Positions 24,386-33,653 of a stretch of DNA of 41,511 nucleotides are shown here, piece after piece. Position 1 is the first letter of the stretch. Each line of letters starts with the position of its first letter. A program made the position numbers and the translations under genes. The stretch is taken from the NCBI GenBank assembly GCA_946544685.1, contig CAMNML010000007.1, positions 1 to 41,511 of the forward strand, written 5' to 3'. The DNA comes from an uncultured Caryophanales bacterium (GTDB taxonomy: Bacteria; Bacillota_I; Bacilli_A; RF39; UBA660). The notes under the pieces were generated by a model. That model saw nothing but the letters and a program-made list of their open reading frames with translations. It did no database searches and was not told the origin of the DNA.

Positions 24386-26104
24386 ATGAATGTAGCATTA
24401 TTTCTAGTAAGTATGTACATAATTGCAGATATATTAATAATAATAGTATTAAATGTAATGAGAAGCATTAAAAATAAAAAAATAAAAAAACAACTAGAAA
24501 GAATAGAAATAGAAAAAAATAAAATAGACTCCACACCAATTACACCAGAATTATCAAAGATAGAATCATATTTAAAAAATGACAAATTAGAAGTAATGTA
24601 TAGTGGATGGAAGACAAGGCTAGAAGAAATAAAAAATGAAAAAATACCAAAAATAAGTGAACTATTATTAGATGCTGAATATTCACTTAAACAATCAGAC
24701 TATAAAAATATAATGTATAAAATAGCAAAACTTGAGATGGAAATATATAAAGTAAGGACAAGCTCTGAATTTTTGTTAGACGAAATAAAAGAAATAACAA
24801 CAAGTGAAGAAAAAAATAGAGCAATCATAACAAAATTAAAAGCCAGGTATAGAAATTTATACCAAAAATATATCACAACCAAAACAGACTTTGGAGAAAT
24901 ATCAAAATCAATTGATTTACAATTTGAAAATATAAGCAGAAAATTTGAGGAGTTTGAAATTCACATAGAAAATAAAGAATATATTGAAGTAACAACTGTT
25001 ATAAAATCAATAGAAGATATGTTAAAACATATGGAAATAATATTAGAAGAAGTTCCAGCAATAGTAATAATGGCAACTAATATTTTACCTAATAAAATTA
25101 AAGAAGTAGAAAATACATATGAGCAAATGAAAAAGAAAGGATATCCATTAGACTATTTAAATATTGAATACAACATAGAAGAAGCAAACAAAAAAATAGT
25201 AGATGTAATGGATAGAACAAGAGTACTAAATCTGGAAGATAGTTTATTTGAACTTAAGATACTAATGGAATACTTTGACACCGTATTTGATGACTTTGAA
25301 AAAGAAAAATCAGAAAAAGTAAGCTATGAAGATTCCATAAATAAATTTAAACAAAAATTAGAAAAAATAAATAAACTAATGAAAGAAATATTCTCGCAAA
25401 TACCAGAACTAAAAAAAATGTATAATCTTTCTGAAGAAGACTACAATACACTAATAAACATTAGAAGCGAAGTAGATGATTTAAATAACGATTATAAAGT
25501 ATTAATAAATCACACTGGAAATAATACATTTGCATATTCAAAACTAACACAAGAAATAGAAAACTTATATTTGAAAATTGTAAACATAGAAGAACGATTA
25601 GATAGATGTTTAAATACAATTGGAAATATGCATGATGACGAACAAAGAGCGAGAGAACAATTAGAAGAAATTAAGACGATATTAAAAGAATCAAAAGCGA
25701 AAATAAGAGAATATAATTTACCAATAATTCCTAAAAAATATTATATAGAAGTAAATGAAGCACAAGAAGCAATAAAGGAAATTATATCAGAACTAGAAAA
25801 AAAACCAATCAATACAGAAGTTCTAAATATAAGAGTTGACACAGCAAGGGATTTATCATTTAAACTATATAAAGAAACAAGAGAAATGATCAAAACTGCT
25901 ATGTTTGCTGAAATGGCAATAGTATATGGGAATAGGCATAGAAGTGATAAAGAAGAACTAGATAAAAATTTAACATATGCTGAAGGATTATTCTATAAAG
26001 GAGAATATAAAAAATCACTTGAAATAAGTATAAATGCGTTAAATAGAATAGAAAAAGGAATATATGATAAATTATTAAAATTGTACGGGAAAGATAATGG
26101 GTAA
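24386..26104 (+). CDS. ezrA: Septation ring formation regulator EzrA
   Basis: A 572-residue protein: N-terminal membrane helix (about 4-24) with the N-terminus outside, then spectrin-like coiled-coil bundles over the whole cytoplasmic length (Glu/Lys/Leu/Ile heptads). This architecture, length and a recognisable opening after the helix (KIKKQLERIEIEKNKIDSTP, then LSKIESYLKNDKLEVMYSGW) match EzrA of Firmicutes, which binds FtsZ and restricts Z-ring assembly. The C-terminus carries the expected LFYKGEYKKSLEISINAL segment. AGAGGTG precedes the ATG. Confidence 0.93.
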   Translation: MNVALFLVSMYIIADILIIIVLNVMRSIKNKKIKKQLERIEIEKNKIDSTPITPELSKIESYLKNDKLEVMYSGWKTRLEEIKNEKIPKISELLLDAEYSLKQSDYKNIMYKIAKLEMEIYKVRTSSEFLLDEIKEITTSEEKNRAIITKLKARYRNLYQKYITTKTDFGEISKSIDLQFENISRKFEEFEIHIENKEYIEVTTVIKSIEDMLKHMEIILEEVPAIVIMATNILPNKIKEVENTYEQMKKKGYPLDYLNIEYNIEEANKKIVDVMDRTRVLNLEDSLFELKILMEYFDTVFDDFEKEKSEKVSYEDSINKFKQKLEKINKLMKEIFSQIPELKKMYNLSEEDYNTLINIRSEVDDLNNDYKVLINHTGNNTFAYSKLTQEIENLYLKIVNIEERLDRCLNTIGNMHDDEQRAREQLEEIKTILKESKAKIREYNLPIIPKKYYIEVNEAQEAIKEIISELEKKPINTEVLNIRVDTARDLSFKLYKETREMIKTAMFAEMAIVYGNRHRSDKEELDKNLTYAEGLFYKGEYKKSLEISINALNRIEKGIYDKLLKLYGKDNG

Positions 26105-26117
26105 CCATTATCTTTTT
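26091..26117 (+). terminator. Terminator after ezrA
   Basis: AAGATAATGG/CCATTATCTT, a 10-bp stem with GTAA loop and T tail; the stop codon forms the loop. Confidence 0.88.
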
Positions 26118-26127
26118 AAAAAAGAAT

Positions 26128-26156
26128 TTTACAATAATATACTTTTTTGTTATAAT
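26128..26156 (+). promoter_or_regulatory. Promoter of the pilin-like beta-helix gene
   Basis: TTTACA (26128-26133), 17 nt, TATAAT (26151-26156) with extended TG. Confidence 0.8.
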
Positions 26157-26174
26157 AAAAATGGAGGCTAGAAT

Positions 26175-27356
26175 ATGAATAATAAAGGATTTGCTTTAAC
26201 AAGTATGATATATATGTTAATTGTATTATTTTTAATGATTTTATTATTAGTATTATCTAACCTCGCAAGTAGAAAAGTAATATTAGATAAAATTAAGTAT
26301 GACGTAAAAAATAAATTAGAACAAGGTATATCAGTTAATTCGATGGAACTTCCATACCAAAATCAATCTACAGGAGTATACTATGAAACACTTGATTTAG
26401 CGATAAGTTCATCAGAAACAAACGATACAATAAAGGTAATGAAAAATACAACAGATCAAAGTGAAATAAATATTATAGAACAAGAAGTAAATTTAGACTT
26501 GAATGGAAAAGAAATAGTACTTGGTAATAGTGTAATAAATAAAGGAATACTTAATATATATTCTTCAATAGATGGCGGAACAATAAATTCACAAGATACA
26601 TACGCTATAAAAAATAGTACGTCAGAGACTAATCCTATTTTAAATATATCAAATTGTACAATTGAAGGAAATATAGGAATATACAACGAGGGAGAAGGAA
26701 CAGTAACTATAAATAATGGAAACATAACAGGACAAAACGGAAGCTCAATAATGAATCTATCAACAGGAACAATTAATGTAATGGGAGAATCAGTGATAAC
26801 AAGTGTAACTAGTTCTGCTATAAATAATTCTAATAAAAATATAGGAATAATAAATATAAGCGGAAATTCAACAATAACCGGAAAAACAACAGGAATAATT
26901 GGAGCCAATGGAATAGTTACAGTTAATGGTGGAACAATAATAGGAACAGGAACGGATGGTATAAATATAACAACATATAATAATATATCAGGAAGTGTAA
27001 CAGTAACAAGCGGAACAATATCAGGCGGAAGAATAGGAATAATAGCAGCAAGTGGAACTGCAGAAATAACAATAGGTCAAGACGATGGAAATGTAGATAC
27101 TAATTCACCACTAATCATATCTACAAATACATCAACTGCAACGGGACATGGAAACGGTGTATATCTGGAAGGAAAAAGTGGCTCCGCAATACTAAATTTT
27201 TATGATGGAACAATAAAAGGATCAACAAATGCTATAAGGTTAAGTGGTTCAGCAGCAACACAAAATTTACCAAGTAATAATCTATATAGTGTTGAAAGTG
27301 GAACTGAAGTAATAGATGGAGTTACATATAAAACAGCAAAATTAAAATTGAATTAA
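26175..27356 (+). CDS. Pilin-like N-terminus fused to a beta-helix-like surface domain
   Basis: 393 residues. The start (MNNKGFALTSMIYMLIVLFLMILLLVLS) looks like a prepilin leader: basic hexamer, glycine at -1, Phe at +1, then a long hydrophobic helix. The usual glutamate at mature position 5 is absent (Ser instead). Residues about 95-370 are short Gly/Asn/Thr/Ile repeats (GTVTINNGNITG, GTINVMGESVIT, GIVTVNGGTIIGTG, GSVTVTSGTISGG), the pattern of a right-handed beta-helix adhesin or autotransporter-like fold. It is probably exported and anchored by the N-terminal helix. The function may be an adhesin or minor pilus tip (inference). It has its own promoter and terminator. Confidence 0.75.
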   Translation: MNNKGFALTSMIYMLIVLFLMILLLVLSNLASRKVILDKIKYDVKNKLEQGISVNSMELPYQNQSTGVYYETLDLAISSSETNDTIKVMKNTTDQSEINIIEQEVNLDLNGKEIVLGNSVINKGILNIYSSIDGGTINSQDTYAIKNSTSETNPILNISNCTIEGNIGIYNEGEGTVTINNGNITGQNGSSIMNLSTGTINVMGESVITSVTSSAINNSNKNIGIINISGNSTITGKTTGIIGANGIVTVNGGTIIGTGTDGINITTYNNISGSVTVTSGTISGGRIGIIAASGTAEITIGQDDGNVDTNSPLIISTNTSTATGHGNGVYLEGKSGSAILNFYDGTIKGSTNAIRLSGSAATQNLPSNNLYSVESGTEVIDGVTYKTAKLKLN

Positions 27357-27383
27357 AAAGTAATTGAAATATATTACTTTTTT
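27355..27383 (+). terminator. Terminator after the pilin-like gene
   Basis: AAAAAGTAAT/ATTACTTTTT with an 8-nt loop. The loop contains the -35 of the thiI promoter. Confidence 0.75.
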
Positions 27384-27392
27384 GTGTATAAT
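27364..27392 (+). promoter_or_regulatory. Promoter of thiI
   Basis: TTGAAA (27364-27369), 17 nt, TATAAT (27387-27392). Confidence 0.75.
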
Positions 27393-27414
27393 CTTATTGT
27401 CAAAGAGGTGGAGT

Positions 27415-28590
27415 ATGGAAAAAATAATACTAATAAAATATGGTGAATTAACAACAAAAAAAGATAATAGAAAATTTTTCGTAAAAACACTAGAGCAAAA
27501 TATAGAAAAAAAATTAAAAGATTTAATAATAAATATTGAATCATCAATGTCAAGAATGTATATAACATACAATGAATCAAATGAAAAAGAAATAATAGAT
27601 AATTTAAAAAAAATCTTTGGAATACATAGTATAGTTTTATGTGATAAAGTTAATACTAATGAAGATGACATAAAAAACAAAGTCATAGAAATACTAAAAA
27701 ATAAACAATTTAAAACATTTAAAATAACAACAAAAAGAAGTGATAAAACTTTTAAACATACTTCCATGGAATTCAACAATATAATAGGTGGATTAGTATT
27801 AAAAAACTTTGAATCAAAAGTTGATGTTCATAATCCAGAATTAAATCTAGAAATTGAAATAAGAAAAGAAGGAACATACATCTATAATGAAGAAATCAAA
27901 GGATTAGGAGGATATCCAGTAGGAATTCAAGGAAAAGGTATGTTGATGTTATCAGGTGGAATAGATTCACCAGTAGCAGGATATTTAGCTTTAAAAAGAG
28001 GAGTTAACATAGAATGTCTATATTTTGAATCGCCACCACATACAAGTTTAAACGCAAAAAACAAAGTATTAAAATTAGCGCAAATACTTAATGATTATTC
28101 TGGAAATATAAAGGTACATGTAGTACCATTTACGAAAATTCAAGAAGAAATATATAAAAAAATACCTGGTAATTATAATATAACCATAATGAGAAGAATG
28201 ATGTATAGAATAGCCGAAAGATATGCAAAAAGAAGAAACTGTAAAATAATAGTAAACGGAGAATCAATAGGTCAGGTAGCAAGTCAAACATTAAATAGTA
28301 TGGTAGTAATAAACAATGTAACAAACATGCCAGTAATTAGACCAGTTGCTTGTTTAGATAAATTAGAAATAATAGAAATATCAAAGAGTATTAAAACATA
28401 CGAAACTAGTATATTACCATATGAAGATTGCTGTACTATATTTGTGCCAAAACATCCAATAATAAATCCATCACTAGAAACTGCCTTAGAATATGAAAAG
28501 TTAATAAACTATGAAGAACTAATTAATGAATGCATAAAAAATATAGAAACAATTAACATAAAAAAAGAAGAACAAGACGAATTATTATAA
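27415..28590 (+). CDS. thiI: tRNA 4-thiouridine synthase ThiI (no rhodanese domain)
   Basis: 391 residues: a ferredoxin-like opener (IILIKYGELTTKKDNRKFF), a THUMP domain (about 55-165, GG.VLKNFESKVDVHNPELNLEIEIR), and a PP-loop AANH domain with MLSGGIDSPVAGYLALKRG. It thiolates uridine 8 of tRNA and may serve in thiazole synthesis. The C-terminal rhodanese domain of the E. coli protein is absent, as in Bacillus ThiI, which relies on a dedicated cysteine desulfurase; none is next to it here. I start at ATG 27415 with GAGGTG upstream; the frame extends to 27364 without support. Confidence 0.95.
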   Translation: MEKIILIKYGELTTKKDNRKFFVKTLEQNIEKKLKDLIINIESSMSRMYITYNESNEKEIIDNLKKIFGIHSIVLCDKVNTNEDDIKNKVIEILKNKQFKTFKITTKRSDKTFKHTSMEFNNIIGGLVLKNFESKVDVHNPELNLEIEIRKEGTYIYNEEIKGLGGYPVGIQGKGMLMLSGGIDSPVAGYLALKRGVNIECLYFESPPHTSLNAKNKVLKLAQILNDYSGNIKVHVVPFTKIQEEIYKKIPGNYNITIMRRMMYRIAERYAKRRNCKIIVNGESIGQVASQTLNSMVVINNVTNMPVIRPVACLDKLEIIEISKSIKTYETSILPYEDCCTIFVPKHPIINPSLETALEYEKLINYEELINECIKNIETINIKKEEQDELL

Positions 28591-28614
28591 ACCAAAAATT
28601 ACCAAAAAAAATAA

Positions 28615-28644
28615 TGTATTAAAAAACCAAATGTGCACATTCTA
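28615..28644 (+). promoter_or_regulatory. Sigma-G-like promoter of the first SASP gene
   Basis: TGTATT (28615-28620), 17 nt, CATTCTA (28638-28644). The forespore consensus is close to TGNATA and CATACTA. No sigma-A pair fits here. Confidence 0.6.
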
Positions 28645-28667
28645 TTAGTGTACAGGAGGTGAACACA

Positions 28668-28874
28668 ATGAATAAAGAAAATAGTAAATTCGTAGTTCCA
28701 GGATCAAAACAAGCTATCGAAAGAATGAAATATGAAATAGCTAACGAATTTGGTGTAAATCTTGGACCAGATGCAACTTCTAGAGCTAACGGATCTGTAG
28801 GTGGAGAAATCACTAAAAGATTAGTTAAAATGGGAGAACAACATTTAGGTGGATCAAACTACCAAAGTAAGTAA
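28668..28874 (+). CDS. Alpha/beta-type small acid-soluble spore protein
   Basis: 68 residues with the full SASP signature: [23 protein letters not shown], then a Gly/Asn-rich loop and [19 protein letters not shown]. These proteins coat and protect DNA in dormant spores and are degraded by the GPR protease during germination; the KYEIANEFG segment covers the usual cleavage region. Start ATG 28668 follows an AGGAGGTG site. A GTG three codons upstream lies inside that site. Monocistronic with a terminator. Its presence implies endospore formation. Confidence 0.93.
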   Translation: MNKENSKFVVPGSKQAIERMKYEIANEFGVNLGPDATSRANGSVGGEITKRLVKMGEQHLGGSNYQSK

Positions 28875-28885
28875 TTATAGAAATG

Positions 28886-28911
28886 GACAGTTATAATGAC
28901 TGTCTTTTTTT
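28886..28911 (+). terminator. Terminator after first SASP gene
   Basis: GACAGT/ACTGTC stem with a 7-nt loop and seven T. Confidence 0.85.
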
Positions 28912-28925
28912 AGTAAAAAATACCA

Positions 28926-28955
28926 TGTAAAAAACACTAAAAACAGCAAAAACTA
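28926..28955 (+). promoter_or_regulatory. Possible sigma-G-like promoter of the second SASP gene
   Basis: TGTAAA (28926-28931), 17 nt, AAAACTA (28949-28955). It is weaker, but has the same layout and spacing as the element before the first SASP gene. Confidence 0.4.
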
Positions 28956-28971
28956 ATAATGAGGTGAGTAC

Positions 28972-29163
28972 ATGAATCAAAAAAATAAATTAATAGTTCC
29001 AGGATCAAAACAAGCTTTAGAAAATTTAAAATATGAAATAGCAAAAGAACTAGGAATAAACCTAGGAGCAGATACCTCAAGTAGACTAAATGGAACAGTC
29101 GGTGGGGAAATGACAAAAAGATTAGTAGAACTTGGAAAACAATATTATAATGAAACAAAATAA
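28972..29163 (+). CDS. Alpha/beta-type small acid-soluble spore protein, second copy
   Basis: 63 residues, paralogous to the SASP just upstream: [45 protein letters not shown]. Both DNA-binding helices and the GPR site region are kept. AGGTGAG precedes the ATG. It has its own promoter-like element and terminator, so the two copies are separate transcription units produced by an old tandem duplication. Confidence 0.92.
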   Translation: MNQKNKLIVPGSKQALENLKYEIAKELGINLGADTSSRLNGTVGGEMTKRLVELGKQYYNETK

Positions 29164-29186
29164 GAATATCGTTTGATATTCTTTTA
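29162..29186 (+). terminator. Terminator after second SASP gene, convergent with clpP
   Basis: AAGAATATC/GATATTCTT with GTTT loop and T tail; it overlaps the clpP stop and could serve both strands. Confidence 0.8.
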
Positions 29187-29750
29187 TAATACCTTATCAA
29201 TTAAACCATACTCTAAAGCCTCATTACTATCCATAAAAAAATCTCTTTCAGTGTCACGTTCAATAACAGAAATATCCCTACCAGTATTATGAGATAAAAT
29301 CATATTTAATTTATTCTTTAACTTTAAAATGCGTTCTGCAGCAATCTTAATCTCAGTAGCTTGCCCTTGAGCGCCACCTAAAGGTTGATGAATCATAACC
29401 TCACTATTAGGTAAGCAAAAACGCTTACCATGACTACCACTAGATAAAAGAAAAGCCCCCATGCTTGCAGCCATACCTATACAAATAGTTGACACATTAC
29501 TCTTAATAAAATTCATTGTATCATATATAGCCATACCAGCGGTAATAGAACCACCTGGAGAATTAATATATAAAGAAATATCATCGTTATTGATAGAATC
29601 TAAATATAATAATTGAGCCACGATACTATTTGACAAATTATCGTCAATTTCTCCAGACAAAATAATAATTCTATCCTTTAACAATCTAGAATAAATATCA
29701 TAAGCTCTTTCACTATTGCTTGTTCTTTCTATAACAGTTGGAATTAACAT
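29184..29750 (-). CDS. clpP: ATP-dependent Clp protease proteolytic subunit ClpP
   Basis: 188 residues, close to the usual 193-195. The catalytic triad is S96 (GMAASMGAF), H121 ([10 protein letters not shown]) and D170 (RDTERD). The N-terminal LIPTVIERT and the oligomer contact [14 protein letters not shown] are standard. It forms the tetradecameric chamber of the cytosolic Clp protease; its partner ATPase ClpC is encoded about 4.5 kb away at 34278. AAGGAGATG precedes the start. It lies alone on the minus strand. Confidence 0.97.
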   Translation of the reverse strand: MLIPTVIERTSNSERAYDIYSRLLKDRIIILSGEIDDNLSNSIVAQLLYLDSINNDDISLYINSPGGSITAGMAIYDTMNFIKSNVSTICIGMAASMGAFLLSSGSHGKRFCLPNSEVMIHQPLGGAQGQATEIKIAAERILKLKNKLNMILSHNTGRDISVIERDTERDFFMDSNEALEYGLIDKVL

Positions 29751-29808
29751 AAAATCATCTCCTTAATAATATAATAGGAACAAAAGTACAAATTATTCAC
29801 TAAATAAT

Positions 29809-29837
29809 GTGACAAAAACATACTTTTTTGATAAAAT
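29809..29837 (+). promoter_or_regulatory. Promoter of nucleoside kinase-gap
   Basis: GTGACA (29809-29814), 17 nt, TAAAAT (29832-29837) with TG one base before. Confidence 0.7.
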
Positions 29838-29862
29838 ATAATTATAGGATAGAGGGGAAACA

Positions 29863-31527
29863 ATGTCGAAGTTAATAAAAGTAAATTTTAAAGGATTAGA
29901 AACAAGAGAATTCTTACAAGGTACAACACTACAAGAAATAAGTGATAGTTTTAAAAAATATTATAACTATCCAATACTAGTTGGAAAAGTAAACAATCAT
30001 ATATCAGAACTAAGCCACGCAGTAGAATCAAATTGTACAATAGACTTCATTGATAGATCAACACAACTTGGAACAAGCATTAACGCAAATGGTTTAATAT
30101 TTGTATTAATTTTAGCAGTAAAAAAAGTGCTAGGATATGACTGTGAGGTAAAAGTAGAAAACTCATTAGACAATGGTTCATTCTGTGAAATAGAAAACTA
30201 TAAACTAGATAAGCTATTATTAAAAAAAATTGAATCAAAAATGAAAGAAATAATAGATCTTGAACTAAAATTTACAAAAGTAAGTGTATCAAGACTAGAT
30301 GCAATAGAGTTTTACAAGAAAAAAAAGAACCAAGATAAAGTTAATATGTTGAAATATATAAGTAATAGTTTTGTAAATTTATATAGACTTGATGATGTTT
30401 ATGATTATTTCTTTTGTGAGATGCCTTTAAAAACAACAGACCTAAGTGATTTTAAATTAACGCATATAAAAGAAAATGGATTTGTAATAAGTTATCCAAC
30501 AGTAGAATCACCAGAAATGACGTTAGACTATATACATAAACCAAAAACACATCAAACATTTTATGAATATACAAACTGGGCGAGAACAGTAGGAGTATCA
30601 AACGCATCAGACTTAAATAAATTTGTAGCCTTAGGAAAATATAATGATGTTATAAGACTTGCAGAAACACACTATGAAGGGCAATTAGCTCTATTATCAG
30701 AACAAATATATCAAAATAAAGAAAATATAAAAATGGTATTACTTGCAGGTCCATCATCAAGTGGAAAAACAACAACAGCAAAAAAACTAGGAATATACTT
30801 GCAAAGTAAAGGATTCAAGACACACTACATCTCAATAGATGACTATTTCAAAGAAATAGATGAAACACCACTTGATGAAAATGGAGAATATGACTTTGAA
30901 TCAATAAATGCATTAGATTTAAACTTATTTAATAAACACTTAATAAAATTATTAAACGGTGAAAAAGTACAAATGCCAGAATATAACTTTTTATTAGGAA
31001 AAAAAGAATACAAAAAAAGATTCCTACAATTACAAAAAGATGACATACTAATAATAGAAGGACTACATGGATTAAACGATAAACTAACATCATCTATTGA
31101 AAGAAAAAATAAATTTAAAATCGCAATAGCGCCTTATACACAAATTAACATCGACAATCACAACTATATACACACAAGTGATACTAGAAAATTAAGAAGA
31201 ATAGTAAGAGATAATAAAACAAGAGGAAAAGGCCCAGAAGAAACACTAAAAATGTGGAAAAAAATACATAATGGAGAAATGAATAATATATTTCCATATC
31301 AAACAGACTTAGATGGTATAATAAACTCAGCAATGGTATATGAAATAGGAGTTCTAAAGGTATATGCAGAACCACTTTTATTCTCAGTAGACGAAAAAGA
31401 TGAAACATATCCAGAAGCAATAAGACTTATAAATCTCTTAAGAAACTTCTTACCAATACCAAGTGACGATGTACCAAGAGACTCAGTGTTAAGAGAATTC
31501 ATAGGGAAAAGTGGATTTGACAGATAG
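29863..31527 (+). CDS. TGS/ThrRS-SAD-like nucleoside kinase (uridine kinase fusion)
   Basis: 554 residues with three parts: an N-terminal TGS-like domain (about 1-65), a region resembling the second additional domain of threonyl-tRNA synthetase (about 66-210), and a C-terminal uridine kinase/phosphoribulokinase-type domain from about residue 280, with P-loop [16 protein letters not shown] and [10 protein letters not shown]. This fusion is known in Firmicutes as a nucleoside kinase family; the real substrate and the role of the synthetase-like part are unclear. It lies 14 nt upstream of gap and probably shares its promoter. AGAGGGG precedes the ATG. Confidence 0.88.
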   Translation: MSKLIKVNFKGLETREFLQGTTLQEISDSFKKYYNYPILVGKVNNHISELSHAVESNCTIDFIDRSTQLGTSINANGLIFVLILAVKKVLGYDCEVKVENSLDNGSFCEIENYKLDKLLLKKIESKMKEIIDLELKFTKVSVSRLDAIEFYKKKKNQDKVNMLKYISNSFVNLYRLDDVYDYFFCEMPLKTTDLSDFKLTHIKENGFVISYPTVESPEMTLDYIHKPKTHQTFYEYTNWARTVGVSNASDLNKFVALGKYNDVIRLAETHYEGQLALLSEQIYQNKENIKMVLLAGPSSSGKTTTAKKLGIYLQSKGFKTHYISIDDYFKEIDETPLDENGEYDFESINALDLNLFNKHLIKLLNGEKVQMPEYNFLLGKKEYKKRFLQLQKDDILIIEGLHGLNDKLTSSIERKNKFKIAIAPYTQINIDNHNYIHTSDTRKLRRIVRDNKTRGKGPEETLKMWKKIHNGEMNNIFPYQTDLDGIINSAMVYEIGVLKVYAEPLLFSVDEKDETYPEAIRLINLLRNFLPIPSDDVPRDSVLREFIGKSGFDR

Positions 31528-31541
31528 AAAGAAGGAATAAT

Positions 31542-32549
31542 ATGATAAAAATAGCAATAAATGGATTTGGAAGAATTGGAAGACTAGCATTTAGACAAAT
31601 GTTTGAAAATAAAAACTATGAAATAACAGCAATCAATGACTTAACAAGCCCAGAAATGTTAGCGCACTTATTAAAATATGATACTGCTCAAAAAAGATAT
31701 GAGGGACATACTGTAAAATCAACAGATAATAGTATTATAGTAGATGGAAAAGAAATAAAAATATATAAAGAAGAAGATCCAAGTAAATTACCTTGGAAAG
31801 AATTAGACATAGATGTAGTATTTGAATGTACTGGATACTTTACTTCAAAAGAAAAATCAGAAGCACATATAAAAGCAGGTGCTAAAAAAGTAATAATATC
31901 TGCACCAGCTGGAGAAGATCTAAAAACAGTAGTATATGGAGTAAATGAAAATATACTAACTAAAGAAGATCAAATAATAAGTGCTGCAAGTTGTACAACA
32001 AACTGTTTAGCCCCTATGGCAAAAGCTTTAAATAACTATGCAAAAATAGAAAGTGGAATAATGACAACAGTACATGCTTATACTGGAGATCAAATGATAC
32101 TAGACGGACCACATAGAAAAGGTGACTTAAGAAGAGCACGAGCAGGAGCATCAAATATAGTTCCAAATACAACTGGAGCCGCTAAAGCAATCGGCCTAGT
32201 TATACCTGAGTTAAAAGGAAAACTAATAGGATCTGCTCAAAGAGTTCCAGTAATAACAGGATCAACAACTATACTTGTTGCGTTAGTTAAAGGAAAAAAT
32301 ATAACAAAAGAATCTATAAATGAATACATGAAAAGTGTATCAAATGAAACATTTGGATATACAGATGAACCAATCGTATCAACAGACGTAATAGGAACAA
32401 CATATGGATCATTATTTGATGCAACACAAACAATGGTACATCAAATTGATGAAGATACATATCATGTTCAAGTTGTAGCTTGGTATGATAATGAAAATGG
32501 TTACACATCACAAATGATGAGAACAGCTAAATATTTAATGAATTTATAA
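31542..32549 (+). CDS. gap: Glyceraldehyde-3-phosphate dehydrogenase
   Basis: 335 residues. NAD-binding fold [15 protein letters not shown] with ND at 32-33, catalytic C151 in [13 protein letters not shown]178 in [11 protein letters not shown], and the substrate loop [25 protein letters not shown]. It oxidises glyceraldehyde-3-phosphate to 1,3-bisphosphoglycerate in glycolysis; the N-terminal residues favour NAD over NADP. Length is standard. The last codons and the terminator lie inside a 90-bp repeat that is duplicated after the next gene. Confidence 0.97.
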   Translation: MIKIAINGFGRIGRLAFRQMFENKNYEITAINDLTSPEMLAHLLKYDTAQKRYEGHTVKSTDNSIIVDGKEIKIYKEEDPSKLPWKELDIDVVFECTGYFTSKEKSEAHIKAGAKKVIISAPAGEDLKTVVYGVNENILTKEDQIISAASCTTNCLAPMAKALNNYAKIESGIMTTVHAYTGDQMILDGPHRKGDLRRARAGASNIVPNTTGAAKAIGLVIPELKGKLIGSAQRVPVITGSTTILVALVKGKNITKESINEYMKSVSNETFGYTDEPIVSTDVIGTTYGSLFDATQTMVHQIDEDTYHVQVVAWYDNENGYTSQMMRTAKYLMNL

Positions 32550-32634
32550 AATTGGAAAAAATTCCAATTTTTTTTAATATTTTTAAGGAACTTTTATTTC
32601 TACGAAGTAAGATAATAATAAGGAGGTGAAAATA
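32545..32634 (+). repeat. 90-bp perfect direct repeat, copy 1
   Basis: Identical to 33524-33613 (offset 979). It starts at the last bases of gap (TA plus its stop TAA), contains the terminator and a 55-bp AT-rich segment, and ends with AGGAGGTGAAAATA, three bases before the Rpn start codon. Confidence 0.97.
32549..32576 (+). terminator. Terminator after gap
   Basis: AATTGGAA/TTCCAATT stem, AAAA loop, eight T. Confidence 0.9.
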
Positions 32635-32637
32635 CCT

Positions 32638-33528
32638 ATGAAAGAATTCAAAAAACTATCAAATGATACAATATTTAAATTAGTTTTCTCTGATGAAGAA
32701 ATAATGATATGGTTTCTAGAAAGAATTCTTAAGAAAAAAATTAAGAAAGTAAATATATTTAATGGACAAGATGGACAACCTATAACAGAACAAAGTATTA
32801 TTGAACTAATTAAACAAGAATTAGAAAAAGAAAATGTTAATGTAAAAACTAAAATAGTTGATTTACTTGTTAAAATAAATAATGAGATCTATAACATAGA
32901 ATATAATAATACATATGATGAAGATACTAAAAAAAGAAACTTTGCTTATATATCAAATATATACGCTAACTCATTAAAGAAAAAAGAAGACTATATTAAT
33001 CAACCAGTATGTACTCAAATAAACTTATGTTCAAAAATTAAGGGATACAAAAAAGAAATAAATCATATAAAAGGAGAAAAAAATAATAAAAAGTTTATAA
33101 ATAATATGAATATTTATGAATTTAATATTGCGGAATACAAAAAAATATTGTATACTGATAACAAGAAGTTAATTAAGGATAACTTACATCTTATTATGTT
33201 TGAATGTAATGATAAAGAATTAGAAATATTAGAGGAGTATGATGATATGGTAAAAAAAATTCGTAAATTAGTAAACAAATACAACGATGACAGTACAATA
33301 TATCAATTTTTAACTACAGAAGAAGATCAAGAAAAAATGACTAGAACAAGAATCCTTAGAGCAGAACAACACGGATTAGAACAAGGTATTTCTCAAGGAA
33401 TTTCTCAAGGTATTGAACAAAACAAAGCAGAAACAGCTTGCTCATTACTTAAAGAAAATATTCCTCTTGATGTAATATCTAGAACAACAGGATATCCAGA
33501 AGAATATCTACAAACATTTAAAATATAA
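32638..33528 (+). CDS. Rpn family recombination-promoting nuclease / PD-(D/E)XK transposase-like protein
   Basis: 296 residues. It has the N-terminal Rpn signature KLSNDTIFKLVFSDEEIM, then the nuclease core with D75 (IVDLLVKINNEIYNIEYN) and E88; the usual glutamine two residues after the glutamate is Asn (IEYN). The C-terminus carries the typical EQGISQGISQGIEQNKAE repeats. Rpn proteins are DNA nucleases linked to recombination and often found in horizontally acquired multi-copy sets. ATG 32638 has AGGAGGTGA 8 nt upstream; a GTG at 32626 is inside that site. The gene is flanked by 90-bp perfect direct repeats, each ending its upstream CDS with the same stop and terminator. Identity, not activity, is well supported. 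Confidence 0.85.
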   Translation: MKEFKKLSNDTIFKLVFSDEEIMIWFLERILKKKIKKVNIFNGQDGQPITEQSIIELIKQELEKENVNVKTKIVDLLVKINNEIYNIEYNNTYDEDTKKRNFAYISNIYANSLKKKEDYINQPVCTQINLCSKIKGYKKEINHIKGEKNNKKFINNMNIYEFNIAEYKKILYTDNKKLIKDNLHLIMFECNDKELEILEEYDDMVKKIRKLVNKYNDDSTIYQFLTTEEDQEKMTRTRILRAEQHGLEQGISQGISQGIEQNKAETACSLLKENIPLDVISRTTGYPEEYLQTFKI

Positions 33529-33613
33529 AATTGGAAAAAATTCCAATTTTTTTTAATATTTTTAAGGAACTTTTATTTCTACGAAGTAAGATAATAATAA
33601 GGAGGTGAAAATA
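33524..33613 (+). repeat. 90-bp perfect direct repeat, copy 2
   Basis: Identical to 32545-32634. It begins with the end of the Rpn CDS (TA plus TAA), repeats the same terminator and ends with an orphan AGGAGGTG ribosome site that no start codon follows. Confidence 0.97.
33528..33555 (+). terminator. Terminator after the Rpn gene
   Basis: Same hairpin and T tract as after gap; inside copy 2 of the direct repeat. Confidence 0.9.
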
Positions 33614-33653
33614 TAGAATAAAAAGGAGTTCTACTAAATAGAAAGAAGGATAT

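Noticed and set aside
32587..32607. GGAAC in the 90-bp repeat as an ECF sigma -35
   Set aside because: The only matching downstream element lies 11 nt away instead of about 16.
32545..33613. Rpn unit as a classical insertion sequence
   Set aside because: The flanking repeats are direct, 90 bp and contain terminator and ribosome site; no terminal inverted repeats or short target duplication seen.
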